In this document: piece by piece, positions 1 through 10,318 of the stretch
How positions within the stretch are numbered: position 1 is the first letter of the stretch
Layout: every line of letters starts with the position of its first letter
Source of the DNA: Chloroflexota bacterium
Lineage (GTDB): Bacteria; Chloroflexota; Anaerolineae; Anaerolineales; UBA11579
DNA: 38,424 bases
Assembly: GCA_009391835.1 (NCBI GenBank)
Contig: QWJF01000014.1
Span: 1-38,424 of the forward strand
Direction: 5' to 3'
Translations under genes and position numbers: made by a program
The notes under the pieces: model-generated
What the model was told of the DNA's origin: nothing
Databases searched by the model: none
What the model saw: only the letters and a program-made list of their open reading frames with translations

Positions 1-187
1 CAGTCCGGCCCGTATCAGCCATCCCGCGCTCTTTGAGAAATACCTCGGCGGCCCAGCCCGCCGCCCGCCGGGCACACACGCGCGCCATACCCGCATTGCC
101 GCGTGCCAAAGCTGCCTGCCCTTGGGCAAGGTCCTTCTCGATTTTCGCCCGTGTTTGTTTTCTGAGGGTTTGAGCCTGGCTGCCCAC
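1..187 (-). CDS. Unidentified Arg/Ala-rich helical protein, 5' part only (runs off left edge)
   Basis: An open frame reads leftward from a GTG at 185-187 to the window edge without a stop (62 codons). The translation is rich in Ala, Arg, Lys and Gln and looks entirely alpha-helical (it contains ARGNAGMARVCARRAAGWAA), which is the composition of a real soluble protein rather than of a random frame. It begins five bases after the stop of the minus-strand Ig-domain gene, so the two are probably co-transcribed. No clear Shine-Dalgarno precedes the GTG, and translational coupling is the likely mode of initiation. The pattern loosely recalls small HEPN-like helical proteins of Chloroflexota, but I cannot assign a family. 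The C-terminal part is missing from the window. Confidence 0.5.
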   Translation of the reverse strand, partial: MGSQAQTLRKQTRAKIEKDLAQGQAALARGNAGMARVCARRAAGWAAEVFLKERGMADTGRT

Positions 188-192
188 GCGGG

Positions 193-1311
193 CTAGTACC
201 AGTAAATCTTGAGCACCGGATCGATGCGTAAGGAATCCGGAATGCCGTCTGTATCAGTTTGATTCTCGAATTGGAAGCTGAGCTGCATTTGGTTGGCCGA
301 AAGCGCGCTCTGCACGGCATTGATCGCCGCACTGCCGCCAAAGGTCGCCCCGCCGCTCAGATCGCCCACGCTGCAGAAGCTCCAGAGCGGCCCGCTGCTC
401 GTGGCGTTGTAATCCGATCCGTCCAAGGCGCCGGCATAGGAGAGATAAACGTTAAGGCAGCCCAGTGACCCAAAGGGATCCCCGTTCACGGTGAAATCCG
501 GGCTCATTTGCAAAACTACGCTGGTTACTGTGGAGGCATCCGAAAGGTTGCCGAAGTTGTAGGTCAAGATCGCCTGCAAACCGCGGTTCTGGGCGTCGTC
601 GCCCGAAATACGCGCGCTGCCTGTGCCCTTATCGCTGGTTACGTGACCGCCAACAGATACTGCCACCTGGCGCTCGCGCGAAGTTGGCGTGGGCCCCGGG
701 ATGCTTACCCGCACCCAGAAGGTATCCACGGAGCTAGGGCCGAAATAATAGCCATCCGGCGTTTGGATGGACCAGAAGCCGATGTGGCCCCCAGGCTCAT
801 AGGGCGCCACCATGTCCAGCGCCAGATAGACTGATTCGCCCGGAACCACCCAGCCATCCAGCGGCGTGTATTGCAAGGCGTTCATCGAATCTCCGTGGTG
901 GAACACCAGCGCGTAATCTTCCGTCCAGGTGCAAGTGCCCGTATTGGTGAGCAGCCAGGCTTTGGTGAAATTTTCGCCAGGGGAAAGTACAGTATCGTCC
1001 GGGATGGTCTCGTCAGCCAGAGAGGCCGAAAGGCAGGCGCCGCCGCCCGGGAGAGGAGAGGGGGTTGGCTGCCGCGTGGGCCGCGCTGTCTCGGTCGGGG
1101 CTGCCGTTGGTGTGGGGCTGGCCTGTTCGGCCAGTCCTGTCATCTGCACTGCCACCATTGTCTCTGCGATGGATTGGGCCGTGCCCAGCACGGCTTCCCC
1201 ATTGGCCTCGGCGCTGCCACGCCCCACCAACAGGATCGCTAAAATGACAACTAGTGCAGAGAGCCCCACGACGGGCCATTGCGTTTTAATATCGAAGTTC
1301 TTGAGGTCCAT
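193..1311 (-). CDS. Membrane-anchored NBR1-like Ig-domain protein
   Basis: This 372-residue protein has a short cytoplasmic N-terminus, one hydrophobic segment (about residues 13-30), a Thr/Pro/Ala-rich linker (about 64-88, 'SPTPTAAPTET'), then an Ig-like domain of the kind named after NBR1 (about 92-205). That domain is recognised by the pattern 'PGENFTKAWLLTNTGTCTW', 'VVPGESVYLALDMVAP' and 'GFWSIQTPDGYYFG'. A second beta-rich region (about 215-372) has no family I recognise. Membrane anchor plus disordered linker plus Ig module is common in Chloroflexota and suggests a surface-exposed adhesion or carbohydrate-contact role; that role is inference. A -10 box (TATAAT, 1322-1327) lies ten bases upstream of the ATG. 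The partial gene at the left edge follows immediately. Confidence 0.8.
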   Translation of the reverse strand: MDLKNFDIKTQWPVVGLSALVVILAILLVGRGSAEANGEAVLGTAQSIAETMVAVQMTGLAEQASPTPTAAPTETARPTRQPTPSPLPGGGACLSASLADETIPDDTVLSPGENFTKAWLLTNTGTCTWTEDYALVFHHGDSMNALQYTPLDGWVVPGESVYLALDMVAPYEPGGHIGFWSIQTPDGYYFGPSSVDTFWVRVSIPGPTPTSRERQVAVSVGGHVTSDKGTGSARISGDDAQNRGLQAILTYNFGNLSDASTVTSVVLQMSPDFTVNGDPFGSLGCLNVYLSYAGALDGSDYNATSSGPLWSFCSVGDLSGGATFGGSAAINAVQSALSANQMQLSFQFENQTDTDGIPDSLRIDPVLKIYWY

Positions 1312-1321
1312 ACTGCCTCGG

Positions 1322-1327
1322 ATTATA
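1322..1327 (-). promoter_or_regulatory. -10 box (TATAAT) of the Ig-domain gene
   Basis: On the minus strand TATAAT is followed by ten bases and then the ATG at 1311, which leaves a leader of only a few bases. No convincing -35 box is seen. Confidence 0.5.
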
Positions 1328-1392
1328 GCAACCCCCTCCGCTGGGCGCTGGCTCAGGCAGGCGTTAAAGAAGCTCTCATTTTCTTATCTGGC

Positions 1393-1422
1393 TTGACAGC
1401 CGCCTCTCCGACATGGTATATC
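1393..1422 (+). promoter_or_regulatory. Candidate promoter for the proS leader
   Basis: TTGACA at 1393-1398 is followed by 18 bases and TATATC at 1417-1422. Transcription starting near 1429 would give a leader of about 175 bases before proS, unlike most genes here, which have almost no leader. Confidence 0.5.
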
Positions 1423-1468
1423 AAGCCATAATGCAACGCGTTCGCTTTTCCGCCGTCTTGTCCACGGT

Positions 1469-1513
1469 CCCTAGCCCGGCCTCTGGCCGGTTTTTTCCTG
1501 CTTCGGGCTAGGG
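1469..1513 (+). promoter_or_regulatory. Nested hairpin in the proS leader; inner hairpin is terminator-like
   Basis: A perfect 10-bp outer stem (CCCTAGCCCG at 1469-1478 with CGGGCTAGGG at 1504-1513) encloses a second hairpin, CCGGCC-TCT-GGCCGG (1476-1490), which is followed directly by six T (1491-1496). The inner hairpin plus T-run has the form of an intrinsic terminator. The arms overlap at 1476-1478, so the full outer stem and the full inner stem cannot form together, which is the hallmark of a switchable attenuator. No T-box consensus (GGNACCGCG-type) was found. Confidence 0.5.
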
Positions 1514-1546
1514 TCTGCGCGTGCACAGAGCCGCCATTTGATCGTC

Positions 1547-1578
1547 AACGCCCCGAGCACTCGGGGCGTTTTTCTTTT
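1547..1578 (+). terminator. Intrinsic terminator directly upstream of proS
   Basis: AACGCCCCGAG (1547-1557) pairs perfectly with CTCGGGGCGTT (1560-1570) and is followed by TTTCTTTT. It sits only 27 bases before the proS ATG and after the only promoter seen, so it should either end a small leader RNA or act as an attenuator for proS. Confidence 0.75.
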
Positions 1579-1604
1579 ATCATTATGTCAAGGAGTTTGC
1601 AATT

Positions 1605-3362
1605 ATGAAAATGAGTCATCAATTTGGCCTTACCCTGCGGCAGGCACCCAGCGATGCCGAAGTCGCCAGCCATAAGTTGCTCGTCCGTGCCGGCTTCATT
1701 CGCCAGTTGGGCGCTGGCATTTATTCGCTCATGCCGCTGGGTAAACGCTCGATCGACAAAATCGAAGACATGATGCGTGAAGAAATAAACGCCATTGGTG
1801 GCCAGGAAATCTTTATGCCCGTGGTCCATCCCGCCGACATCTGGCAGGAAACCGGCCGCTGGTATTCAATCGGCGACGAGATGAGCCGCTTCCAAGACAA
1901 GAACGGCCACGATATGGTGCTGGCGATGACGCACGAAGAAGTGGTCACCGATCTGGCGCGCCGCGAGGTCCAATCCTACAAGCAGCTCCCCATGCTCGTT
2001 TACCATATCCAGACCAAGTGGCGTGACGATCCCCGCCCGCGTGCCGGGCTGCTCCGCGTCCGCGAATTCACCATGAAAGATAGCTATAGCCTGGATAAGG
2101 ACGATGCTGGTTTGGATCAACAGTATCGTGCCCATTACCAGGCCTATTTCAATATTTTCCGCCGCGCCGGGATCCCGATTATCGCCGTCAAATCCGATGT
2201 CGGCATGATGGGCGGCAGCATGGCCCACGAATATATGTATCTAACCCCTGCTGGCGAGGATACGCTCGTGCTTTGCGATGAATGCGGCTACAGCGCCAAC
2301 CGGCAGATCGCCCGCTTTCAGAAGCCAGAACCCAACAAGGAAAAAGTCGCTGATCTCGAAAAAGTCGCCACGCCCAACACTTCCACTATCGGGTCGCTTG
2401 CCGAATTGCTGGGCGTGCCCAAATCCAAAACCGCCAAAGCGGTCTTCATGATGGCCAAGTTTGCCGAAGGCGAAAAGCAGACGGAGAAATTTGTGTTTGC
2501 GGTCGTGCGCGGCGATATGGACGTTAACGAAACCAAGGTGATCAACGCCATAAAGGCGCAGGAACTGCGTCCCGCTAACGAGAAAGAGATTGCCGCCAGC
2601 GGCGCTGTTGCCGGCTATGCATCGCCCATCGGTCTCAAGGATGTGCTTGTCGTGGTGGATGACCTTATCCCTGCCTCCGCCAATCTGGTGGCCGGCGCCA
2701 ATGAATCCGGCTTCCATCTAAAAAACGTTAATTACGGTCGCGATTTCGAAGCGGACATCGTTGCCGATATTGTTGCTGCCGAGGAAGGCTTTGCCTGCCC
2801 CGAGTGTGGCAGCCCCTTGCGCACTTCGCGCGGCGTTGAGGTTGGTAACATCTTCAAGCTAGGCACGCGCTATAGCGCCGATATGGGCGCCACCTTCCTG
2901 GACGAAAATGGCAAGGAACAGCCGATCGTTATGGGTTCCTACGGAATCGGCAGCGGCCGTTTGCTGGCTTGCATCGCCGAGGACAACAACGATGTGCACG
3001 GCCTGATGTGGCCGATCACCACCAGTCCCTATCATGTGCATTTGCTTTCTCTACGCGGTGGCGAAGACAAAGCAAATGTGGTCTACGAGGAACTGCTAGC
3101 TGCCGGGCTGGAAGTACTTTATGACGACCGCGACGAATCCCCTGGCGTAAAGTTTAACGATGCCGACCTGATCGGTATTCCTATGCGTGTAACCGTTAGT
3201 GAGCGCTCGCTGAAAGAGGGTGGGGCGGAGCTTAAACTGCGCAAAGCCCAGGACAAGGAAATTGTCGCGCTGAACGAGCTGCTGGTCCGGATCCAGACCC
3301 TGAAAGCTGAATTGGAGGCGGAGATCGCCGCAACCGCGGCGAGCGAAATCTTCCGGGGCTAG
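1605..3362 (+). CDS. proS: Prolyl-tRNA synthetase, bacterial type
   Basis: This cytoplasmic enzyme charges tRNA-Pro with proline. The 585-residue length fits the bacterial form of ProS. The N-terminal class II catalytic core is visible (about 1-225), with motif 2 at 'RPRAGLLRVREFTMKDSYS' and the preceding 'AMTHEE'. An insertion domain of the YbaK-like editing type follows (about 225-395). Motif 3 is 'MGSYGIGSGRLLACIAED', and an anticodon-binding domain ends the protein (about 470-570). The ATG is chosen because AAGGAG lies nine bases upstream and the residues that follow (MSHQFGLTLRQAP) are the family's usual start. Two terminator-like hairpins in the leader suggest transcription attenuation. 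Confidence 0.96.
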   Translation: MKMSHQFGLTLRQAPSDAEVASHKLLVRAGFIRQLGAGIYSLMPLGKRSIDKIEDMMREEINAIGGQEIFMPVVHPADIWQETGRWYSIGDEMSRFQDKNGHDMVLAMTHEEVVTDLARREVQSYKQLPMLVYHIQTKWRDDPRPRAGLLRVREFTMKDSYSLDKDDAGLDQQYRAHYQAYFNIFRRAGIPIIAVKSDVGMMGGSMAHEYMYLTPAGEDTLVLCDECGYSANRQIARFQKPEPNKEKVADLEKVATPNTSTIGSLAELLGVPKSKTAKAVFMMAKFAEGEKQTEKFVFAVVRGDMDVNETKVINAIKAQELRPANEKEIAASGAVAGYASPIGLKDVLVVVDDLIPASANLVAGANESGFHLKNVNYGRDFEADIVADIVAAEEGFACPECGSPLRTSRGVEVGNIFKLGTRYSADMGATFLDENGKEQPIVMGSYGIGSGRLLACIAEDNNDVHGLMWPITTSPYHVHLLSLRGGEDKANVVYEELLAAGLEVLYDDRDESPGVKFNDADLIGIPMRVTVSERSLKEGGAELKLRKAQDKEIVALNELLVRIQTLKAELEAEIAATAASEIFRG

Positions 3363-3397
3363 CCCGATCCGTTTAGCAAAGCGGGTAGCATAGCAGC

Positions 3398-4290
3398 ATG
3401 AAAATCGCACTCGCCTTAGGCGGCGGCGGCTCCAAGGGCAACGCCCACATAGGCGTGTTGCGCGTGCTGGAAAAAGCTGGCATCCGCATTGGCGCGTTGG
3501 CTGGTACGTCCATCGGTGGGCTGATCGGCGCCGTCTATCTGGCCGGAAACAGCCCGGATGGCATCGAGGAACGCCTCGCTGATATGGAATTTCGCCGCCT
3601 GTTTCGTCGCGGCCCCGAAGCCAATAACTCCCTTCTGGGCTTGGCTGGCGTCGCTGAATTGCTTTCCGAAATGATCGGCGAGCGCACCTTTGCGGATTTG
3701 CCCATCCCTTCGCGGTAACCGCGATGGATTTGATTACCGGCCAGGAAATCATTCTACGCCAGGGCCGCGTTAAGGACGCTGTCATGGCAACCATAGCCGT
3801 CCCCGGCATTTTTCCGCCACAAACCTGGGGCGAGTACGAACTGGTGGATGGCGGCATGAGCAACCCGGTTCCTGTATCTGTGGCACGTGGCTTGGCCCCC
3901 GGACTGCCTGTGGTTGCCGTGGTGCTGTCCAAGCCGCCCGAGCAGGGTGTGGAATTGCCTTTCACCAATCCCTTGTCGCCCATTCCGGTTCTGGAGCGCA
4001 TTTCGCGCCTGCGCCTGGCCCAGGCTTTCAACACCTTTGCGCGCTCCGTGCTGGCGGGTGGCCGCCTGCTCACCGAAATGCGCCTCGCGGTGGAGAAGCC
4101 TGAAGTCATCATTCGCCCGGATGTGGACCATGTCGGCCTCCTGGAGCGTGTGGACGTGCACGAAATCGTGCAATTTGGTGAAGAGGCCGCCCGCAGGCAG
4201 CTTGGCGAAATCACTGCGCTGGAAGGTTGGCCAAGCAAAATGGTCGGTCGTCTTAACCTCGATCGGTTTTTCAAGCGCCGTAAAAAATGA
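3398..4290 (+). pseudogene. Patatin-like phospholipase (RssA/NTE type), broken by a one-base frameshift
   Basis: The N-terminal half (3398-3718) carries the oxyanion glycine run 'GGGGSKG' and the nucleophile motif GTSIG (Ser38). Its frame ends at TAA 3716-3718. The second half is open from about 3712 to 4290 in the +1 frame and carries the catalytic Asp in 'DGGMSNP' plus the conserved 'VPGIFPP'. Adding one T after 3710 (CCCTT to CCCTTT) restores a continuous 'DLPIPFAVTAMDLITGQE', exactly the family pattern, to give about 298 residues. The defect is therefore a single-base deletion in a short run: a sequencing/assembly error, a recent mutation or, less likely, programmed frameshifting. If intact, the enzyme would be a serine lipid acyl hydrolase. 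A -10-like TAGCAT (3386-3391) lies six bases before the ATG, so the message may be leaderless. The 3' end overlaps the next gene by ATGA. Confidence 0.85.
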
Positions 4291-4511
4291 GCTTCGATTT
4301 GCGTCGTTACGCCGGTCAAACCAACCGGCGCCTGCTGCTCGGTTTTTTCGTGATTCTCTTCCTGGTCGGCGATGGCTTGATTTGGTGGCGCTATGGATGG
4401 CCAGCCGCCCTCACTGGAGTGGTTTGTCTGCTCGGCGGTATAGCTCTGCTAGCTCTGATTGCTGGCCTGTTCTGGATCATGGATATTTTGGTAAAAAGGT
4501 ATCGTGATTAA
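4287..4511 (+). CDS. Small two-helix membrane protein
   Basis: The 74-residue product has a basic N-terminus followed by two hydrophobic segments (about residues 17-34 and 38-65). I recognise no family. Its ATG overlaps the stop of the patatin-like gene (ATGA) and its own end overlaps the start of the hydrolase gene by eight bases, so all three are translationally coupled. The context suggests a membrane partner for the two lipid/ester hydrolases beside it, which is inference only. Confidence 0.65.
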   Translation: MSFDLRRYAGQTNRRLLLGFFVILFLVGDGLIWWRYGWPAALTGVVCLLGGIALLALIAGLFWIMDILVKRYRD

Positions 4512-5163
4512 CGAACCTGCTAATCTCCAACTGGAGGAGTGGTCGCTCAAAGTTCGCCGGCCTGAGGGCATTGGTCCCCATCCCGTGATTTTTCTGATTC
4601 ACGGGTGGACTGGTGATGAACGCTCCATGTGGGTCTTCGCCTCCCGCCTACCCAAAGAAGCGCTGCTGATCGCCCCGCGCGCACCCTATATTTCCAAGCA
4701 CCCCGAACATGGCGGCTACTCCTGGGTGGCCGAGCGCGACGATGGCTGGAGCAGCCTCGAAGATTTTGCCCCCGCCCAAATCGCTTTCAACGAAGTGCTG
4801 TCCGACCTGCCCGAACATCTTGATGCCAATCTCAACGCCTTCGATATGATCGGTTTCAGCCAGGGGGCAGCCTTTTGCTTTGGATATGCCCTGAAGCATC
4901 CTAAGCGAGTGCGCAAGCTTGCCGGCTTGGCGGGTTTTCTACCCGCTGGTTGCGAAGCTGTAGCCGCCGAGCAGCCCCTGGTGAATACACTTGTATTTAT
5001 CGCCCACGGCGTCCAGGACGAAACCGTGCCGGTCGCCCGCGCCCGGCAGGCACGTGAGTTGCTGACGCAGGCCGGCGCTGACGTTCGATATTGCGAATCA
5101 GAGACCGGCCACAAGCTTGGCGCAAACTGCTTCTCTGAACTTGCCGATTTCTTCAAAAGTTAG
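4504..5163 (+). CDS. Alpha/beta hydrolase, phospholipase/carboxylesterase family
   Basis: This 219-residue protein has the compact alpha/beta-hydrolase layout of the phospholipase/carboxylesterase group. It shows 'IFLIHGWTGDE' at the oxyanion hole, the nucleophile elbow 'GFSQGAAF' (Ser119), the acid in 'HGVQDETVP' (Asp172) and 'TGHKLG' (His203). There is no signal peptide, so it is probably cytoplasmic and cleaves short acyl esters or lysophospholipids; the substrate cannot be told. The start is GTG at 4504, inside the end of the small membrane-protein gene. Confidence 0.85.
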   Translation: MINEPANLQLEEWSLKVRRPEGIGPHPVIFLIHGWTGDERSMWVFASRLPKEALLIAPRAPYISKHPEHGGYSWVAERDDGWSSLEDFAPAQIAFNEVLSDLPEHLDANLNAFDMIGFSQGAAFCFGYALKHPKRVRKLAGLAGFLPAGCEAVAAEQPLVNTLVFIAHGVQDETVPVARARQARELLTQAGADVRYCESETGHKLGANCFSELADFFKS

Positions 5164-5201
5164 CTGCTAATTCTCTAAACACGGACCGAATCGCCATCGG
5201 C

Positions 5202-5207
5202 TACAAT
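5202..5207 (+). promoter_or_regulatory. -10 box (TACAAT) eight bases before the acidic-protein ATG
   Basis: TACAAT is followed by eight bases and then ATG at 5216. Initiation at the usual distance would put the start codon at or near the 5' end of the RNA. Confidence 0.45.
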
Positions 5208-5215
5208 AGAGGCAA

Positions 5216-5602
5216 ATGGCTCCAAACAAGAAAACCAACCTGGATCGTGAGGACGAAGAACGGGCGGAAGCGGAGGGGATGAACTCGGCTGCTGATAAAC
5301 CTGCCCAGAATGAAGCTGCTCCCAAGCATTTGCTCCAAACGCCCGAATTTCTCGATCAAGTGATTGAAGAGTTTTACGAAGATGAGTCCAGCCTGGCGAC
5401 GATTGAGGATGCCGCCGCTGCGATGACTGAGCGCCTGGCGATGAGCGAATTTGCCGAGGCCCTCGAAAAGGATACAGAGGGCAAGCTCCGGGAGTATATT
5501 CAGGACCATCTCAATGCAGAGGAATGGCGCAAGCTTGAGAACGAAGAATTGGATCGCCAGATGCTCACCGACAAAAACATAGACGGCGCTACACCCGGCT
5601 AA
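5216..5602 (+). CDS. Acidic protein of unknown function
   Basis: This 128-residue protein is strongly charged. It has a Lys/Glu/Asp-rich, probably disordered N-terminus (about 1-38) and an acidic helical remainder with repeated Glu/Leu patterns, for example 'FLDQVIEEFYEDESSLATIE'. No signal peptide, membrane segment or known motif is visible. Its own -10-like box lies just upstream and the next gene, ligA, has a separate one, so it is probably monocistronic. Coding is supported by composition and by a clean fit between flanking promoters; the function is unknown. Confidence 0.7.
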   Translation: MAPNKKTNLDREDEERAEAEGMNSAADKPAQNEAAPKHLLQTPEFLDQVIEEFYEDESSLATIEDAAAAMTERLAMSEFAEALEKDTEGKLREYIQDHLNAEEWRKLENEELDRQMLTDKNIDGATPG

Positions 5603-5634
5603 AATCCCTCCAGCTGAAAAATCTATCTATCTGA

Positions 5635-7719
<2,085 letters not shown>

Positions 7720-7790
7720 CTTCGTCGCCCTCCAGTTGACAGTTCATAGTCCCTGAGCTAAACTGCCAGCAACTGAGATTAGGAGACTGT

Positions 7791-8999
7791 ATGGATTTAC
7801 AGCGTGTCAATGATGCCGTGAGTAAGCGCATTCAGGCGATGAATGCAAGGGTGGACGAGGCAAAAGCCGCCGACCTGTATTATTACAATCAGCCGATCAC
7901 CGAGATGCTCGGCGGCTCCAAGGTGCTGGTGCGCGGCCGCGAGATGGACATGTTCGCCTCCTATAGCTACCTGGGCCTGATCGGCCATCCTCGCATTAAC
8001 GAAGCTGCCAAGAAAGCCATTGATAAGTATGGCACCGGCACGCACGGGGTCCGCTCACTGGCTGGCAGCCTGGAACTGCACCTCGAACTGGAGCAGACCA
8101 TCGCCGATTTCAAACACGCAGAGGCAGCTATCACCTACACTTCCGGCTACGTCACCAACCTCACCGTGGTCTCCACGCTGATGGGCCGCCACGATTACGT
8201 ATTCTCCGACAAGCTTAACCACGCCAGTATCGTGGATGGCTGCCTGATGTCCGGCGCCAAATTTTTGCGCTTCAAGCACAACGATCTTGACGATTTGCAA
8301 AAGCGCCTCGAGGCAGCCCCGCCCGAGGCTGCCAAGCTGGTGATCGCCGATTCGGTCTTCAGTATGGATGGCGACATTATTGATTTACCCCGCATGGTGG
8401 ATCTGTGCCGCGCCCATAACGCCTGGCTCATGGTTGACGAAGCTCATTCGATTGGCGTGCTGGGCGCTACCGGACGTGGCATCGAAGAGCATTTCGGCCT
8501 TGGCGATGTAATTGATATCAAGATGGGCACCCTCAGCAAAACCGTCCCTTCGGTTGGCGGTTATGTTGCCGGCCGTGCGGATGTGATCAAATACCTGCGT
8601 CACGGCAGCCGCGCCTACATTTTCTCCGCTGCGCTGCCCCCCGCCCAGGCTGCCGCCGCCAACGAGGCCTTCAAGGTAATCCTCGACGAGCCCGAGCGCA
8701 TTGACAAGCTGCGCAAAAATGCCAGTCAGTTTATTAATGGCCTCAAAGATCGCGGCTTCGATACCCTGTTTACCGAAACCGCCATCGTCCCCGTGCTCTG
8801 CGGCAAAGACGAACTCGCCTACGCCATCACCCGTGATGTCCAGAAGAAGGATATTTTCGTGCTTCCGGTTGTTTCCCCGGCTGTGCCAGAGGGCCTCTCC
8901 CGCCTGCGCGCCACCGTTACCGCAGCCCATGAAAGCGAAGACATTGAGCACGCCATGAACGTCATCGAAGAGGCCGGCAAAAACCTCGGCATCATCTAA
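7791..8999 (+). CDS. Alpha-oxoamine synthase family PLP enzyme (Kbl/BioF/SPT-like)
   Basis: The 402-residue protein is a fold-type I PLP enzyme of the family that condenses an amino acid with an acyl-CoA. Visible signatures are 'FASYSYLGLIGHP', 'YGTGTHGVRSLAGS', 'NHASIVDG', the PLP-ring Asp in 'VDEAHSIGVLG', and the Schiff-base Lys in 'GTLSKTVPSVGGY'. Relatives are glycine C-acetyltransferase, 8-amino-7-oxononanoate synthase, 5-aminolevulinate synthase and serine palmitoyltransferase. Sequence alone does not decide between them, and there is no tdh or bio neighbour. An AGGAG lies just before the ATG at 7791. A strong terminator follows the gene, making it a separate unit. Confidence 0.88.
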   Translation: MDLQRVNDAVSKRIQAMNARVDEAKAADLYYYNQPITEMLGGSKVLVRGREMDMFASYSYLGLIGHPRINEAAKKAIDKYGTGTHGVRSLAGSLELHLELEQTIADFKHAEAAITYTSGYVTNLTVVSTLMGRHDYVFSDKLNHASIVDGCLMSGAKFLRFKHNDLDDLQKRLEAAPPEAAKLVIADSVFSMDGDIIDLPRMVDLCRAHNAWLMVDEAHSIGVLGATGRGIEEHFGLGDVIDIKMGTLSKTVPSVGGYVAGRADVIKYLRHGSRAYIFSAALPPAQAAAANEAFKVILDEPERIDKLRKNASQFINGLKDRGFDTLFTETAIVPVLCGKDELAYAITRDVQKKDIFVLPVVSPAVPEGLSRLRATVTAAHESEDIEHAMNVIEEAGKNLGII

Positions 9000-9023
9000 T
9001 TTCTTCCCCCTCTGATACACTGT

Positions 9024-9053
9024 GGGTCGGCTGAGCGCCGACCCTTTTCTTTT
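9024..9053 (+). terminator. Intrinsic terminator after the PLP enzyme gene
   Basis: GGGTCGGC (9024-9031) pairs with GCCGACCC (9037-9044) around a five-base loop and is followed by TTTTCTTTT. It ends only eight bases before the next ATG. A TACACT just upstream (9015-9020) could start transcription through the hairpin, so a role as an attenuator for the methyltransferase gene is also possible. Confidence 0.8.
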
Positions 9054-9060
9054 GGAAATT

Positions 9061-10248
9061 ATGAATTCTTCCCAACTCATCCTCAAACCCGACCGCGAAA
9101 AATCCCTCATTCGCCGCCACCCCTGGATTTTCTCCGGGGCGATTGACCACGTCCAGGGCGATCCGCAATCCGGCCAAACTGTGGACATCTACGCCTCAGA
9201 TAAAAGCTTCATCGCCCAGGCCGCCTACAGCCCCCAGTCCCAAATTCGCGCCCGCGTCTGGTCTTGGGATCCCGATGAATCGATTGATCCCGAATTCTTC
9301 CGTCGCCGCCTGACGCGCGCCATCCGGGCACGTGACCCCTTCCAAGGCGAATCCAACGCGCTGCGCCTGGTCTACGCCGAATCGGATGGCTTCCCTGGCC
9401 TGATCGTGGACCGCTACGCCGAGCAGCTTGTGGTCCAATTCCTCAGCGCTGGCGCCGAACTCTGGCGCGATGCGATTGCCGACCTGCTCCTCGAAATCAC
9501 CGGCCTCACCAACGTCTACGAACGCTCAGATGTGGAGGTCCGCAATCTGGAGGGCCTGCCCCCCAACGAGGGCCCCCTACGCGGCGTCGCCCCAACCGAC
9601 CCCATCGCGATTACTGAAAACGGCCTGCAATTAAACGTGGATATCGCCGCTGGTCACAAAACCGGCTTCTACCTCGATCAGCGCCGCAACCGATTGCGCG
9701 TCCGTGAACTGTCCAACGGCAAGGATGTGCTGGATGGTTTTGGCTATACCGGTGGTTTTGCCGTGAATGCGCTCAAGGGTGGGGCGGCTAGCGTTACCCT
9801 CGTTGAGGATTCTGCTGATGCCCTCGACCTTGCCCGCGCCAATATCGCCCTCAATGATTTGCCCGCCGAGCACGCTGATTTTCTGGATGGGGATATGTTC
9901 GAGGTCCTGCGCACCTTCCGAGATTCCCGCCGTGATTTTGATCTCATCATTCTCGATCCCCCCAAATTTGCCCCCATGCGTGCCCACGCCGAGAAAGCCG
10001 CTCGTGCCTATAAAGATGTCAACTTGCTGGCCTTCAAGCTCCTGCGCCCCGGCGGCCGCCTGGTGACCTTCTCCTGCTCCGGCGGGGTGGGCGCCGACCT
10101 GTTTCAAAAGATCGTTGCCGGAGCCGCCCTGGATGCCCATGTGGACGCCTGTATCCTGGAGCGCCTCGCCCAATCCCCAGACCACCCCGTGGCGCTGAAC
10201 TTCCCCGAAGGCGACTATCTAACAGGGCTGATTTGCGAAATCAATTAG
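9061..10248 (+). CDS. rlmI: 23S rRNA m5C methyltransferase, RlmI family
   Basis: This 395-residue protein aligns along its whole length, as I recall it, with E. coli RlmI, which methylates C1962 of 23S rRNA. It has an N-terminal PUA-like domain ('REKSLIRRHPWIFSGAI'), a central linker with 'GHKTGFYLDQRRNR', and a Rossmann methyltransferase domain with 'GFGYTGGFAVNAL' for SAM, 'ILDPPKFAP', and the catalytic 'FSCSGG' (Cys). The start is ATG 9061, because the RlmI-like homology begins there; an upstream in-frame start at 9022 would lie inside the terminator hairpin. It follows that terminator closely, so its promoter must lie in or just before the hairpin. Confidence 0.88.
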   Translation: MNSSQLILKPDREKSLIRRHPWIFSGAIDHVQGDPQSGQTVDIYASDKSFIAQAAYSPQSQIRARVWSWDPDESIDPEFFRRRLTRAIRARDPFQGESNALRLVYAESDGFPGLIVDRYAEQLVVQFLSAGAELWRDAIADLLLEITGLTNVYERSDVEVRNLEGLPPNEGPLRGVAPTDPIAITENGLQLNVDIAAGHKTGFYLDQRRNRLRVRELSNGKDVLDGFGYTGGFAVNALKGGAASVTLVEDSADALDLARANIALNDLPAEHADFLDGDMFEVLRTFRDSRRDFDLIILDPPKFAPMRAHAEKAARAYKDVNLLAFKLLRPGGRLVTFSCSGGVGADLFQKIVAGAALDAHVDACILERLAQSPDHPVALNFPEGDYLTGLICEIN

Positions 10249-10318
10249 CTCGTCATTGCGACCGTAGCTCACCAAAAACCCACCCAAAATCCAAATTATT
10301 AGCAAATGCGCATAGCCG

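Noticed and set aside
1429-1604. A T-box riboswitch before proS
   Set aside because: No T-box GGNACCGCG-type sequence or specifier-loop arrangement could be found, only the hairpins described.
3724-4290. The second half of the patatin-like gene as an independent gene starting at ATG 3724
   Set aside because: It would lack the oxyanion loop and nucleophile Ser, has no ribosome site, and joins the first half perfectly when one T is added.
3096-4319. A 407-codon open frame on the minus strand across the end of proS and the patatin-like gene
   Set aside because: It lies wholly opposite well-recognised coding sequence, has low-complexity Arg/Ser/Thr composition and matches no family; it is a GC-driven antisense shadow.
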